From CAYVDH01 sp964450355 (GTDB taxonomy: Bacteria > Bacteroidota > Bacteroidia > NS11-12g > UBA955), in contig CAYVDH010000150.1 in the NCBI GenBank assembly GCA_964450355.1, positions 1 to 8,854 on the forward strand: a DNA stretch of 8,854 nt. Reading direction: 5' to 3'. Under the pieces are notes generated by a model, which was given only the letters and a program-made list of their open reading frames with translations, did not search any database and was not told where the DNA came from. The translations under genes were made by a program, and so were the position numbers. Positions 1-6,626 of this stretch are shown one piece after another. Each line of letters starts with the position of its first letter. Positions within the stretch are counted from its first letter, which is position 1.

Positions 1-1
1 A

Positions 2-610
2 AACACTTATGCTTATGGAGTAAATTACTTGATACAAAAAAAGAAACTTGTGGGTGGTATTGGCATTTCCATTAATAAAATTAAAATCAATACAAATTAT
101 TTGACAAAACATGTTTTATACCATTATAATACTACTTTAATCCTATTGAATCCTAATCATAGAAAAAGCTTGGGAGGGTCGAATATCGCATTGTTGTACA
201 AAGATGTTGACACCACAATAACTGAAAGTTTAAAACAATTGAATCCAAACAATGAATTGAAACTATCTTATATACAAATTCCTTTGTTTACTCAATACCA
301 TTTTGCGGTTAAAAAAGTGAATTTGTATTGCGAATTAGGTTATAATTTCATGATAACATCAAAAACAAAAGGTGATTATGTGATAAAAAAAGGTGGAGCT
401 TATGAAATAGTGAATCAACAAGCCATGAATGGATTTTCAAAACTTACTTCATCGTATCGCTTAGGGTTTGGAGTTCAATATCCATTAATGAACAAAGTGG
501 GCTTGTTTACATCGTATCATTACCAAACATGGTTGAATTCAACAGTGAAATCATATACACAAAAGCCAATACAAAATGCCTTTACCTTGGGGTTGAAAAT
601 AGGCTTGTAA
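2..610 (+). CDS. Outer-membrane beta-barrel protein, 3' part (5' end outside window)
   Basis: The reading frame is open from the first bases of the window, so the gene begins upstream; the first in-window start-like codon (TTG at 29) is not taken as the start. About 202 residues are visible. They alternate polar and hydrophobic residues in short strands rich in Tyr, Phe and Gly (for example YCELGYNFMI, SYRLGFGVQYPL, GLFTSYHYQTW) and end in TLGLKIGL, the kind of C-terminal strand seen in Bacteroidota outer-membrane barrel domains (PorT/OMP_b-brl type). The signal peptide would be in the missing part. The likely location is the outer membrane; no substrate or partner can be named. It is followed after 86 bases by the icmF promoter and is probably a separate transcript. 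Family placement rests on composition and strand pattern only, so it is moderate. Confidence 0.55.
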   Translation, partial: NTYAYGVNYLIQKKKLVGGIGISINKIKINTNYLTKHVLYHYNTTLILLNPNHRKSLGGSNIALLYKDVDTTITESLKQLNPNNELKLSYIQIPLFTQYHFAVKKVNLYCELGYNFMITSKTKGDYVIKKGGAYEIVNQQAMNGFSKLTSSYRLGFGVQYPLMNKVGLFTSYHYQTWLNSTVKSYTQKPIQNAFTLGLKIGL

Positions 611-675
611 TGCCTTTAAAAACAGTGTTTTTGCCCTTTTCAATACTGTAGTCATGTTTATTTAAGTTAAAATCT

Positions 676-683
676 TATTTTTG
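676..683 (+). promoter_or_regulatory. Promoter -7 element for the icmF pair
   Basis: TATTTTTG is an exact match to the Bacteroidota -7 consensus TAnnTTTG and ends 13 bases before the ATG at 697. No good TTG -33 element is visible at the usual distance; only T-rich sequence lies there. Transcription starting 4-7 bases downstream would give a leader of about 6-9 bases, with no room for a Shine-Dalgarno sequence. Confidence 0.55.
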
Positions 684-696
684 CACATAATTTAAC

Positions 697-2133
697 ATGA
701 GCAATCAAGAGATTTATCAGCCCAAAAACAAAGTTAGAGTCGTTACTGCAGCCAGTTTGTTTGATGGCCACGATGCTGCCATCAATGTCATGAGAAGAAT
801 CATACAAAGCACAGGTTGTGAGGTAGTGCACTTAGGACACGATAGAAGTGTGCAAGAAGTAGTGAACACTGCCATTCAAGAAGATGCAAATGCGATTGCC
901 ATGACAAGTTATCAAGGAGGTCACAACGAATATTTCAGATACATGTATGATTTGTTGAAAGAAAACAATGCTACTCACATTAAAATATTTGGTGGCGGTG
1001 GTGGTGTCATTTTGCCTTCTGAAATCAGTGAATTGGAACAATATGGGATTGCTAAAATATACAGCCCTGATGATGGTCGCTCATTAGGATTACAAGGAAT
1101 GATCAATGATTTGGTTCAAAAATCTGATTACCCAACAGGCAAAGACATTCAATTGAACAAAGAGCAGTTACACAATAAGTCTTTTCAACACATTGCTCAA
1201 TTGATTTCTTGTGCTGAAAATTTTCAAAGTGAATTTGAAAAAATCAAACCAGAAATCAAACAATTAGCCGATAACAATAAAGTACCAGTCATAGGTATTA
1301 CAGGAACTGGCGGTGCAGGAAAAAGCAGTTTGGTAGATGAATTTGTAAGACGATTTTTAAAAGATTTTAGTGAAAATGGAGACGTCAATACTGGTAAAAC
1401 CATTGCCATAGTTTCTGTTGACCCTAGTAAAAGAAAAACTGGTGGAGCATTGTTAGGTGATAGAATTAGAATGAATGCCATCAACAACCCAAGAGTGTAC
1501 ATGCGCTCCTTGGCTACCAGGCAAAGCAACTTAGCCTTAAGTCAACATGTGGATGAGGCAATATTAACACTTAAAGCGGCTAATTTTGATTTAATCATTT
1601 TAGAAACCAGCGGTATTGGACAAAGTGATACCGAAATTACAGACCACAGCGATTTGGCACTGTACGTAATGACTCCTGAATACGGTGCTGCCAGTCAATT
1701 AGAAAAAATTGACATGTTGGATTTCGCAGATGTTATTGCTGTCAACAAATTTGATAAAAGAGGTGGATTGGATGCCCTGAGAGATGTAAAAAAACAATAC
1801 CAACGCAATCATAAATTATTTGAACAAGATGCTGATAGCATGCCAGTATTTGGCACCATCGCCAGTCAATTTAACGACCCTGGGATGAATCAATTGTATT
1901 CTGCTGTAATCAAAAAATTAGATGAAAAATTAAATACCAATTTCAATACTCAATTCAAAAGCAGCAACGAAATGAGTGAAAAAATATTTGTCATTCCACC
2001 TTCAAGGACCAGGTATTTAAGTGAAATTACAGAAGTGATAAGAAACTACAATCAACAAGCTGAAAAGCAAGCTGAAATTGCAGAAAAATTATATCAATTA
2101 AATGGAGCTAAAGCCATATTGGAAAATAAATAA
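697..2133 (+). CDS. icmF: IcmF N-terminal half: B12-binding domain plus MeaB-like G-protein chaperone
   Basis: This 478-residue protein matches the first two domains of fused isobutyryl-CoA mutase IcmF. Residues 12-140 form the cobalamin-binding domain, with D23-G24-H25 (H25 is the expected lower-axial cobalt ligand) and the glycine-rich IFGGGGGV segment at 97-104. Residues 190-420 form the MeaB/ArgK-type GTPase: P-loop GTGGAGKS at 203-210, VDPSKRKTGG at 241-250, ETSGIGQSD at 303-311, and NKFD at 350-353 for guanine recognition. In the family the GTPase gates B12 loading and repair of the mutase active site. The chain ends in the helical linker (KLYQLNGAKAILENK) where fused IcmF normally runs on into the mutase domain. 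The mutase half follows after 12 bases in the same frame, behind two stop codons. ATG 697 is chosen because it is just downstream of the promoter and gives the usual N-terminus. The two proteins probably assemble into one enzyme. Confidence 0.92.
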   Translation: MSNQEIYQPKNKVRVVTAASLFDGHDAAINVMRRIIQSTGCEVVHLGHDRSVQEVVNTAIQEDANAIAMTSYQGGHNEYFRYMYDLLKENNATHIKIFGGGGGVILPSEISELEQYGIAKIYSPDDGRSLGLQGMINDLVQKSDYPTGKDIQLNKEQLHNKSFQHIAQLISCAENFQSEFEKIKPEIKQLADNNKVPVIGITGTGGAGKSSLVDEFVRRFLKDFSENGDVNTGKTIAIVSVDPSKRKTGGALLGDRIRMNAINNPRVYMRSLATRQSNLALSQHVDEAILTLKAANFDLIILETSGIGQSDTEITDHSDLALYVMTPEYGAASQLEKIDMLDFADVIAVNKFDKRGGLDALRDVKKQYQRNHKLFEQDADSMPVFGTIASQFNDPGMNQLYSAVIKKLDEKLNTNFNTQFKSSNEMSEKIFVIPPSRTRYLSEITEVIRNYNQQAEKQAEIAEKLYQLNGAKAILENK

Positions 2134-2145
2134 TCATAAGAGTTA
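2131..2145 (+). other. In-frame double-stop junction between the two IcmF halves
   Basis: Codons TAA-TCA-TAA-GAG-TTA separate the last sense codon of the B12/GTPase protein from the ATG of the mutase protein, and both proteins use the same frame. AAGAG at 2138-2142 is a weak purine-rich sequence that could help re-initiation. Two stops one codon apart make a single sequencing error an unlikely explanation. Confidence 0.85.
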
Positions 2146-4104
2146 ATGGAAAGTAAAATGCAATCAAATATAGACAGTAAAATCATTGAACTGGAAGAAC
2201 AATTGTTGCCAGCTAATAAAAAATTAATTCAAGAGTGGAATGAATTAAAACAACAATACAGCTCGGAATATTACATATTTAAAGTCAGAGATAAAGAATT
2301 AAAAATTAAAATTCATAGTGAGAGTTTAAGTCATACTCAAGTTCCTAAAGTTTCTTTGCCAAAATTCAGAGGATGGGGCGATATATTGAAATGGAGATTA
2401 CAAGAGAATTTGCCTGGTTATTTTCCTTACACTGCAGGTATTTATCCTTTTAAAAGAGAGGGCGAAGATCCTACCCGTATGTTTGCTGGTGAAGGTGGAC
2501 CTGAACGAACCAACAGAAGGTTTCATTATGTGAGCTTAGCAATGCCAGCTAAAAGATTGTCAACAGCATTTGACAGTGTTACATTGTATGGCAATGACCC
2601 CCACATACGTCCAGATATTTATGGAAAAATAGGCAACTCTGGTGTGAGTATTTGTTGTTTAGACGATGCTAAAAAATTGTATTCAGGTTTTAATTTAGCT
2701 GATCCTAAAACCTCTGTATCTATGACCATTAATGGTCCAGCGCCTATGTTGTTAGGCTTTTTCATGAATGCTGCTATCGATCAACAATGCGAATTGTACA
2801 TAAAAAAAAATGGATTAGAAAATGAAGTCAAAGAAAAAATCAAAGCCATTTTTAAATCTAAAAACCAAGAAGTTCCTGTCTATCAAGGTGAATTGCCCGA
2901 GGGTAACGATGGATTAGGACTGATGTTGTTGGGTGTCACTGGCGATCAAGTATTGCCTAAAGAGGTGTATGAACGAATTAAAATAGATACTTTGTCTCAA
3001 GTAAGAGGTACTGTTCAAGCCGATATTTTAAAAGAAGACCAAGCACAAAATACTTGTATCTTCTCTACAGAATTTGCATTGAGATTAATGGGAGATGTTC
3101 AAGAGTATTTCATTCAAAATAAAGTTAGAAATTTTTATTCTGTATCCATTTCAGGTTATCACATTGCAGAGGCTGGAGCTAATCCAATTTCACAATTGGC
3201 ATTTACTTTGGCTAATGGGTTCACTTTTGTAGAATATTACTTGAGTAGAGGCATGCACATTGATGATTTTGCTCCTAATTTAAGTTTCTTTTTTAGCAAT
3301 GGTATCGACCCTGAATATTCTGTAATTGGTAGAGTAGCCAGAAAAATATGGGCTAAAGCCATGAAGATAAAATACAATGGCAACGAAAGGAGTCAGATGT
3401 TGAAATACCACATTCAAACAAGTGGTAGAAGTTTACATGCACAAGAAATAGATTTTAATGACATTCGTACAACTTTGCAAGCGTTGTATGCGATTTATGA
3501 CAATTGCAACAGTTTGCATACCAATGCTTATGACGAAGCCATTACAACTCCTACCGAAGAATCAGTAAGAAGAGCCATGGCAATTCAATTGATCATCAAC
3601 AGAGAATTAGGTTTAGCTAAAAATGAAAACCCATTACAAGGCAGTTTTATCATAGAAGAATTAACTGATTTGGTAGAAGAAGCGGTGATGGCAGAGTTTG
3701 ATAGAATAACAGAAAGGGGAGGAGTGCTAGGTGCAATGGAAACCATGTACCAAAGAGGTAAAATTCAAGAAGAAAGTTTGTATTACGAAACGCTAAAACA
3801 CACAGGTGAGTTTCCTATCATTGGAGTCAATACGTTTTTAAGCAGCAAAGGCTCGCCTACAGTGTTGCCTAAAGAAGTTATCAGAGCTACAGAAGAAGAA
3901 AAGCAATACCAAATATCCATGTTGAAAAATTTACAAGATAGAAACATAGAAAATTCTCAAGAACAACTTAATAAAATTCAAGAATTGGCAATTCAAAATA
4001 AAAACATTTTTGAAGGTTTGATGGATGCTTGTAAGGTGTGTTCACTTGGTCAAATTACCAAAGCTTTATTCGAAGTTGGTGGACAATACAGAAGGAACAT
4101 GTAA
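2146..4104 (+). CDS. icmF: IcmF C-terminal half: coenzyme B12-dependent acyl-CoA mutase catalytic subunit
   Basis: The 652 residues cover the substrate-binding (TIM-barrel) domain of IcmF, from about residue 60 to the end QYRRNM, after a roughly 44-residue helical linker. The enzyme family interconverts isobutyryl-CoA and n-butyryl-CoA by a radical carbon-skeleton rearrangement. Aligning by eye to methylmalonyl-CoA mutase, the segment RMFAGEG puts F113 where that enzyme has its substrate Tyr, and ILKEDQAQNTCIF puts Q301 where it has its substrate Arg. Phe plus Gln is the isobutyryl-CoA mutase pattern. The protein has no B12 domain of its own, so it must borrow the one in the preceding protein. 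Start 2146 follows the upstream stop by 12 bases; ATG 2158 (Met5) is an alternative. Translation is probably coupled to the upstream gene. A convergent gene begins 61 bases past the stop. Confidence 0.92.
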   Translation: MESKMQSNIDSKIIELEEQLLPANKKLIQEWNELKQQYSSEYYIFKVRDKELKIKIHSESLSHTQVPKVSLPKFRGWGDILKWRLQENLPGYFPYTAGIYPFKREGEDPTRMFAGEGGPERTNRRFHYVSLAMPAKRLSTAFDSVTLYGNDPHIRPDIYGKIGNSGVSICCLDDAKKLYSGFNLADPKTSVSMTINGPAPMLLGFFMNAAIDQQCELYIKKNGLENEVKEKIKAIFKSKNQEVPVYQGELPEGNDGLGLMLLGVTGDQVLPKEVYERIKIDTLSQVRGTVQADILKEDQAQNTCIFSTEFALRLMGDVQEYFIQNKVRNFYSVSISGYHIAEAGANPISQLAFTLANGFTFVEYYLSRGMHIDDFAPNLSFFFSNGIDPEYSVIGRVARKIWAKAMKIKYNGNERSQMLKYHIQTSGRSLHAQEIDFNDIRTTLQALYAIYDNCNSLHTNAYDEAITTPTEESVRRAMAIQLIINRELGLAKNENPLQGSFIIEELTDLVEEAVMAEFDRITERGGVLGAMETMYQRGKIQEESLYYETLKHTGEFPIIGVNTFLSSKGSPTVLPKEVIRATEEEKQYQISMLKNLQDRNIENSQEQLNKIQELAIQNKNIFEGLMDACKVCSLGQITKALFEVGGQYRRNM

Positions 4105-4121
4105 TGTGTTTAGCCTAATTG

Positions 4122-4152
4122 ATTCAATGCTCCATCTAAATGCAGAATTTGT
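4122..4152 (+). terminator. Weak candidate terminator after icmF
   Basis: ATTC at 4122-4125 pairs with GAAT at 4145-4148, and TGC at 4128-4130 with GCA at 4142-4144 around an 11-base loop. A T-rich stretch follows. The stem is short and interrupted, so this is only a candidate; the gap between the convergent genes contains nothing better. Confidence 0.2.
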
Positions 4153-4165
4153 TTAAATAAAAAAA

Positions 4166-4618
4166 TCAAACGCCAAATTGAGTCAAATGGTGATCGAGGT
4201 GTTTGTACATCATGTTGTTCCATTCATTGGAAGTCAATGGTCCAAACGAATTTGATTCTTTACCATTAAAGGCTGATTCACCTTCTTTCTGTACGTTTAA
4301 AATATAATTAATCAATCTGTTTTTTTCGGTATCAAAATCTTTATCAGATTTGATGATAAACACTGGTGCAGTTTGGCTGTTATGTTTGTATGGTTTTTCG
4401 TTTACTACTGTATTTTTCACAAACAATTTTAATAAGAATCGGGCAAATGCATTCGGTTTAGTGTGAATGTTGTCGTATATCAATTCGTAGGTCACGTTGC
4501 AATGCGCTAGCATTTTAGCCACATCCATTTTGCCCCATTGAGCTTTGCTGTTGTTATTTAGTTGGTTTATTCTGGCAATAACTTCATTGCAAGTGTCTGT
4601 GTTAAAAATGTTTTTCAT
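4166..4618 (-). CDS. DUF1569 / DinB-like family protein
   Basis: This 150-residue soluble protein has the features of DUF1569 proteins, which belong to the DinB-like four-helix-bundle superfamily. The N-terminal block WGKMDVAKMLAHC (28-40) carries His39, and the C-terminal block EWNNMMYKHLDHHLTQFG (132-149) carries His140 and His143/144. This is the histidine arrangement that binds a divalent metal in DinB relatives. The length is normal for the family and both ends are intact. The biochemical role of DUF1569 is not established, so none is assigned. The gene converges on icmF (61-base gap) and lies 68 bases downstream of another minus-strand gene, but has its own promoter and a leader of about 28-31 bases. 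Confidence 0.75.
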   Translation of the reverse strand: MKNIFNTDTCNEVIARINQLNNNSKAQWGKMDVAKMLAHCNVTYELIYDNIHTKPNAFARFLLKLFVKNTVVNEKPYKHNSQTAPVFIIKSDKDFDTEKNRLINYILNVQKEGESAFNGKESNSFGPLTSNEWNNMMYKHLDHHLTQFGV

Positions 4619-4653
4619 TGTGAGTTGATGATGATTTGATTTTAATTAGGAGT

Positions 4654-4686
4654 CAAAAATAAGAAAAAATTGAAAAGTTTGTTCAA
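4654..4686 (-). promoter_or_regulatory. Promoter for the DUF1569 gene
   Basis: Read on the minus strand, TTG at 4686-4684 is followed after 22 bases by TATTTTTG at 4661-4654, an exact TAnnTTTG -7 element. The spacing is at the long end of the usual 17-23. The -7 element ends 35 bases before the ATG. The -33 element touches the stop codon of the upstream gene, so the DUF1569 gene can be transcribed independently. Confidence 0.5.
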
Positions 4687-5268
4687 TTAATGAATTTGGA
4701 ATTCTGCTAAAAGGTCAATTTTTTGATTAGTTGAAGTTAATTGAATGACAGTATTTGGTGAAATGGAATATTCGTCATGTTTTAAATTTAGGTTGTTGTT
4801 TAAATTTCCTGTAGGGAATTCCGCAATGATTTTTTCATCTTTTAAAAGCATGAGTTTAAATTCCTCATCATTATATTTTGCGGGGATTTTGGAATTATTT
4901 TGGTCATAGAAATTGACTTTAAAAGGGTTGTTTATTTTTGAATTTTCAAAATTGAATTCCTCAGATTTAGCAAACACAATGTTGTCTTTTATTTTTACCA
5001 AATGAAAAACACAAGATTCGGTTTTATACATATTTGTCTTTTCGTTTTCATCTAGAGCAATGTTGTTTTTTATGCTTAGATTATGATAAAACACATGGCT
5101 ATCATTGGGCATTAGATTTTTAATGATGGAAATGTTATTGATACTTACCAATTTCTCTGGATAGGTTTTAATGAATTCCTTAGAAATAAGGAGGTAAATA
5201 AAAATAAGAAAGAAAATTGTCCCAAAAATAAGAAACACTGTGACTAATTTAGAGTTTAGTTTGTTCAT
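4687..5268 (-). CDS. Single-pass membrane protein of unknown family
   Basis: Not recognised. The 193-residue protein begins MNKLNSKLVT and has one strongly hydrophobic helix at about residues 8-28 (VTVFLIFGTIFFLIFIYLLI). A hydrophilic domain rich in Asn, Lys and Asp follows, which would face the periplasm if the helix is an uncleaved signal anchor. It contains a single Cys (Cys86) and no enzyme motif that I can see. The frame is open 46 codons further upstream, but the ATG at 5268 is preferred: it sits 7 bases after an exact TAnnTTTG element, precedes the membrane helix directly, and the upstream extension overlaps the divergent promoter and the first codons of the S41 peptidase gene. It may be a narrow-lineage gene. 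Confidence 0.6.
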   Translation of the reverse strand: MNKLNSKLVTVFLIFGTIFFLIFIYLLISKEFIKTYPEKLVSINNISIIKNLMPNDSHVFYHNLSIKNNIALDENEKTNMYKTESCVFHLVKIKDNIVFAKSEEFNFENSKINNPFKVNFYDQNNSKIPAKYNDEEFKLMLLKDEKIIAEFPTGNLNNNLNLKHDEYSISPNTVIQLTSTNQKIDLLAEFQIH

Positions 5269-5275
5269 AGGAGAA

Positions 5276-5283
5276 CAAATATA
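5276..5283 (-). promoter_or_regulatory. Promoter -7 element for the membrane-protein gene
   Basis: On the minus strand TATATTTG is followed by seven bases (TTCTCCT) and then the ATG. With initiation 4-7 bases past this element the mRNA would start within three bases of the initiation codon, so it is probably leaderless. The -33 region is AT-rich without a clear TTG. This element decides the start at 5268 over the longer frame. Confidence 0.5.
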
Positions 5284-5321
5284 AGTAAATATAGATAAGT
5301 TAATTGTTGTGAATTTAAAAC

Positions 5322-5353
5322 TTGCAATATTGATATTAAAACATCTACTTTTG
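5322..5353 (+). promoter_or_regulatory. Promoter for the S41 peptidase gene
   Basis: TTG at 5322-5324, then 21 bases, then TACTTTTG at 5346-5353, an exact TAnnTTTG element. Only six bases (TATAAA) separate it from the ATG at 5360, which implies a leaderless or nearly leaderless mRNA. The frame is open upstream to 5309, but an earlier start would lie inside this promoter. Confidence 0.55.
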
Positions 5354-5359
5354 TATAAA

Positions 5360-6376
5360 ATGAGAGAAAAAATCATCATTATTTTATGCTTTTTTTCGGT
5401 TTTCAAAACTGAGGCTCAACAACCATATGACAAGTTAATTGATTCAATTTGTAACAGAGCCAAAACTATTTCATTGTATCGTGATTCTGTAAATTGGGAT
5501 ACGATGAAACATGTCATGAAAATGAAATCAAAAAATGCAACTAAAATAGAAGAATTAAAGCCAGCATTTGATTATTTACTCAATCAATTAAGAGATCATC
5601 ACGGTAGAATATTGTTAAGAAAAGATTATTCCACTTTATCCTACTTTACTGATTATAAAAATAAAAGGTTTAAAGATAAAAGGGAATTCAATATCGAAGC
5701 ATGGAAAGTGGTCAATGATGTGAATTTAAGTTATTCATATAAATTGTTAAAAAATGGAATAGCATATTTAAAAATTGTTGGAATTGGTCCAATGGTAGAT
5801 ATAGAGAAAGAGTCTATAAAAATCAGAAATTCCATCAATAAAATGTACAAGAATAGAGTAATCAAGTGGATTGTAGATTTGAGATACAATGGTGGTGGTA
5901 ACATGCACCCTATGATGGCTGGCTTAGGGCCACTCATAGGGGACGGTAAAGTGGGAATGACCATGGATTCAAAAGGTTATAGATTGTTTGATTGGGAAAT
6001 TAAAAATGGTAATTTTATTTATGACAGCTTACAAGTTGTTTATTTGCGAAACAAAATAACTTTTGATAGTTTACCTAAAGTTGTAGTGTTAACAAGTAGA
6101 TGGACAGTGAGTTCAGGAGAAATAGTAGCAACAGCGTTTAAAGGTCGCCCTAACACCTTTTTTATAGGTGAAGCAACTGGAGGTGCAACTACTGAGACCA
6201 ATTTTGAAATCTTTGGTGAGGTGATATTGAATATTTCTACTGGATATTTTAGTGATAGAAATGGAGTTGTTTATGATGAAAATATACCAGTTGACTTTGA
6301 GATTCCATTTGAAATAGTGGCAGGGCTATATAAAGATAAATGTATTAATGCAGCTATAAATTGGTTAGAGAAGTAA
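5360..6376 (+). CDS. Secreted S41-family peptidase, tricorn-type, without PDZ domain
   Basis: The 338-residue protein starts with a signal peptide (MREKIIIILCFFSVFKTEAQ, cleavage likely near residue 19-20), so it acts in the periplasm or outside. An N-terminal helical region ends in LRDHHG (78-82), where tricorn-type S41 enzymes carry the catalytic His (H81 here). WIVDLRYNGGGN (170-181) is the conserved S41 strand and Gly-rich loop. LTSRWTVSSGE (244-254) contains the nucleophile, most likely S251, and GEATGGAT (270-277) follows. CtpA/Prc-type enzymes have a Lys 25 residues after the Ser; here that position is Ala276, so an S/H/E-type triad is inferred. No PDZ domain is seen. The Met at 5360 is chosen because it begins the signal peptide and follows the promoter. 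The gene is divergent from the membrane-protein gene. Substrate unknown. Confidence 0.82.
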   Translation: MREKIIIILCFFSVFKTEAQQPYDKLIDSICNRAKTISLYRDSVNWDTMKHVMKMKSKNATKIEELKPAFDYLLNQLRDHHGRILLRKDYSTLSYFTDYKNKRFKDKREFNIEAWKVVNDVNLSYSYKLLKNGIAYLKIVGIGPMVDIEKESIKIRNSINKMYKNRVIKWIVDLRYNGGGNMHPMMAGLGPLIGDGKVGMTMDSKGYRLFDWEIKNGNFIYDSLQVVYLRNKITFDSLPKVVVLTSRWTVSSGEIVATAFKGRPNTFFIGEATGGATTETNFEIFGEVILNISTGYFSDRNGVVYDENIPVDFEIPFEIVAGLYKDKCINAAINWLEK

Positions 6377-6524
6377 GAGTTAAGATTTTTGTAAATAAGA
6401 CGAATAGGAGAGAACAAGCCCTTTAAAAATTAGAACTAAGCATTAGGTTAGAAAAGGCAATAATTTGTTTTAATGGCAAAAGAAAGGTTAGGAATAGGTG
6501 ATTTAAATAAATAATAGCTTAAAT

Positions 6525-6590
6525 CAAAAAACCTCTGTAAAAGAGGTTTTCCAAAGTACTTAGGCGTGAAATTAATCGCCACCCAAACGA
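6525..6590 (-). ncRNA. Candidate small RNA (about 65 nt), unknown family
   Basis: A complete transcription unit without a reading frame lies here on the minus strand. It has a promoter with both elements at correct spacing, a predicted start near 6588-6591, a hairpin of GGCG and CGCC (6580-6577 with 6566-6563) around a 10-base loop, a single-stranded linker, and an 8-bp terminator hairpin with a T6 tract. It lies just downstream of the AbiEii-like gene, with its promoter across that gene's stop codon. I cannot assign an RNA family. Conserved Bacteroidota RNAs such as Flavo-1 or Bacteroidales-1 are possibilities I cannot test. The remaining bases from 6377 to 6524 show no gene. Confidence 0.5.
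6526..6550 (-). terminator. Intrinsic terminator of the small RNA (possibly bidirectional)
   Basis: AAAACCTC and GAGGTTTT pair perfectly over 8 bp around a 7-base loop. On the minus strand it continues into a run of six T. On the plus strand only TTTT follows, so it may also stop transcription from the S41 peptidase gene, less efficiently. Confidence 0.7.
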
Positions 6591-6594
6591 GTTG

Positions 6595-6626
6595 CAAATA
6601 TAGATTTTTTTTTACTACTTCAAAAA
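6595..6626 (-). promoter_or_regulatory. Strong Bacteroidota promoter of the small RNA
   Basis: On the minus strand TTTTTG at 6626-6621, an 18-base A-rich spacer, then TATATTTG at 6602-6595. Both elements match the consensus exactly at good spacing. It overlaps the last codons and stop (6617-6615) of the upstream toxin gene, so the small RNA is born within that gene's 3' end. Confidence 0.6.

Noticed and set aside
618..632. AAAAAC-AGT-GTTTTT hairpin after the beta-barrel gene
   Set aside because: Three-base loop and a stem with one G-C pair; too weak to call a terminator.
832..1529. Minus-strand open frames inside the B12/GTPase gene (832-1041 and 1224-1529)
   Set aside because: They lie antisense to a strongly conserved protein and have no family features.
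5269..5406. Longer N-terminus for the minus-strand membrane protein (start at 5406)
   Set aside because: It would run through both divergent promoters and overlap the S41 coding start. The ATG at 5268 directly follows a -7 element and precedes the membrane helix.
5731..5964. Minus-strand open frame inside the S41 peptidase gene
   Set aside because: Antisense shadow across the conserved GGG loop of the peptidase; no motif of its own.
6377..6524. Possible small gene or RNA between the S41 peptidase gene and the terminator
   Set aside because: No open frame of useful length, no exact TAnnTTTG element and no convincing hairpin.
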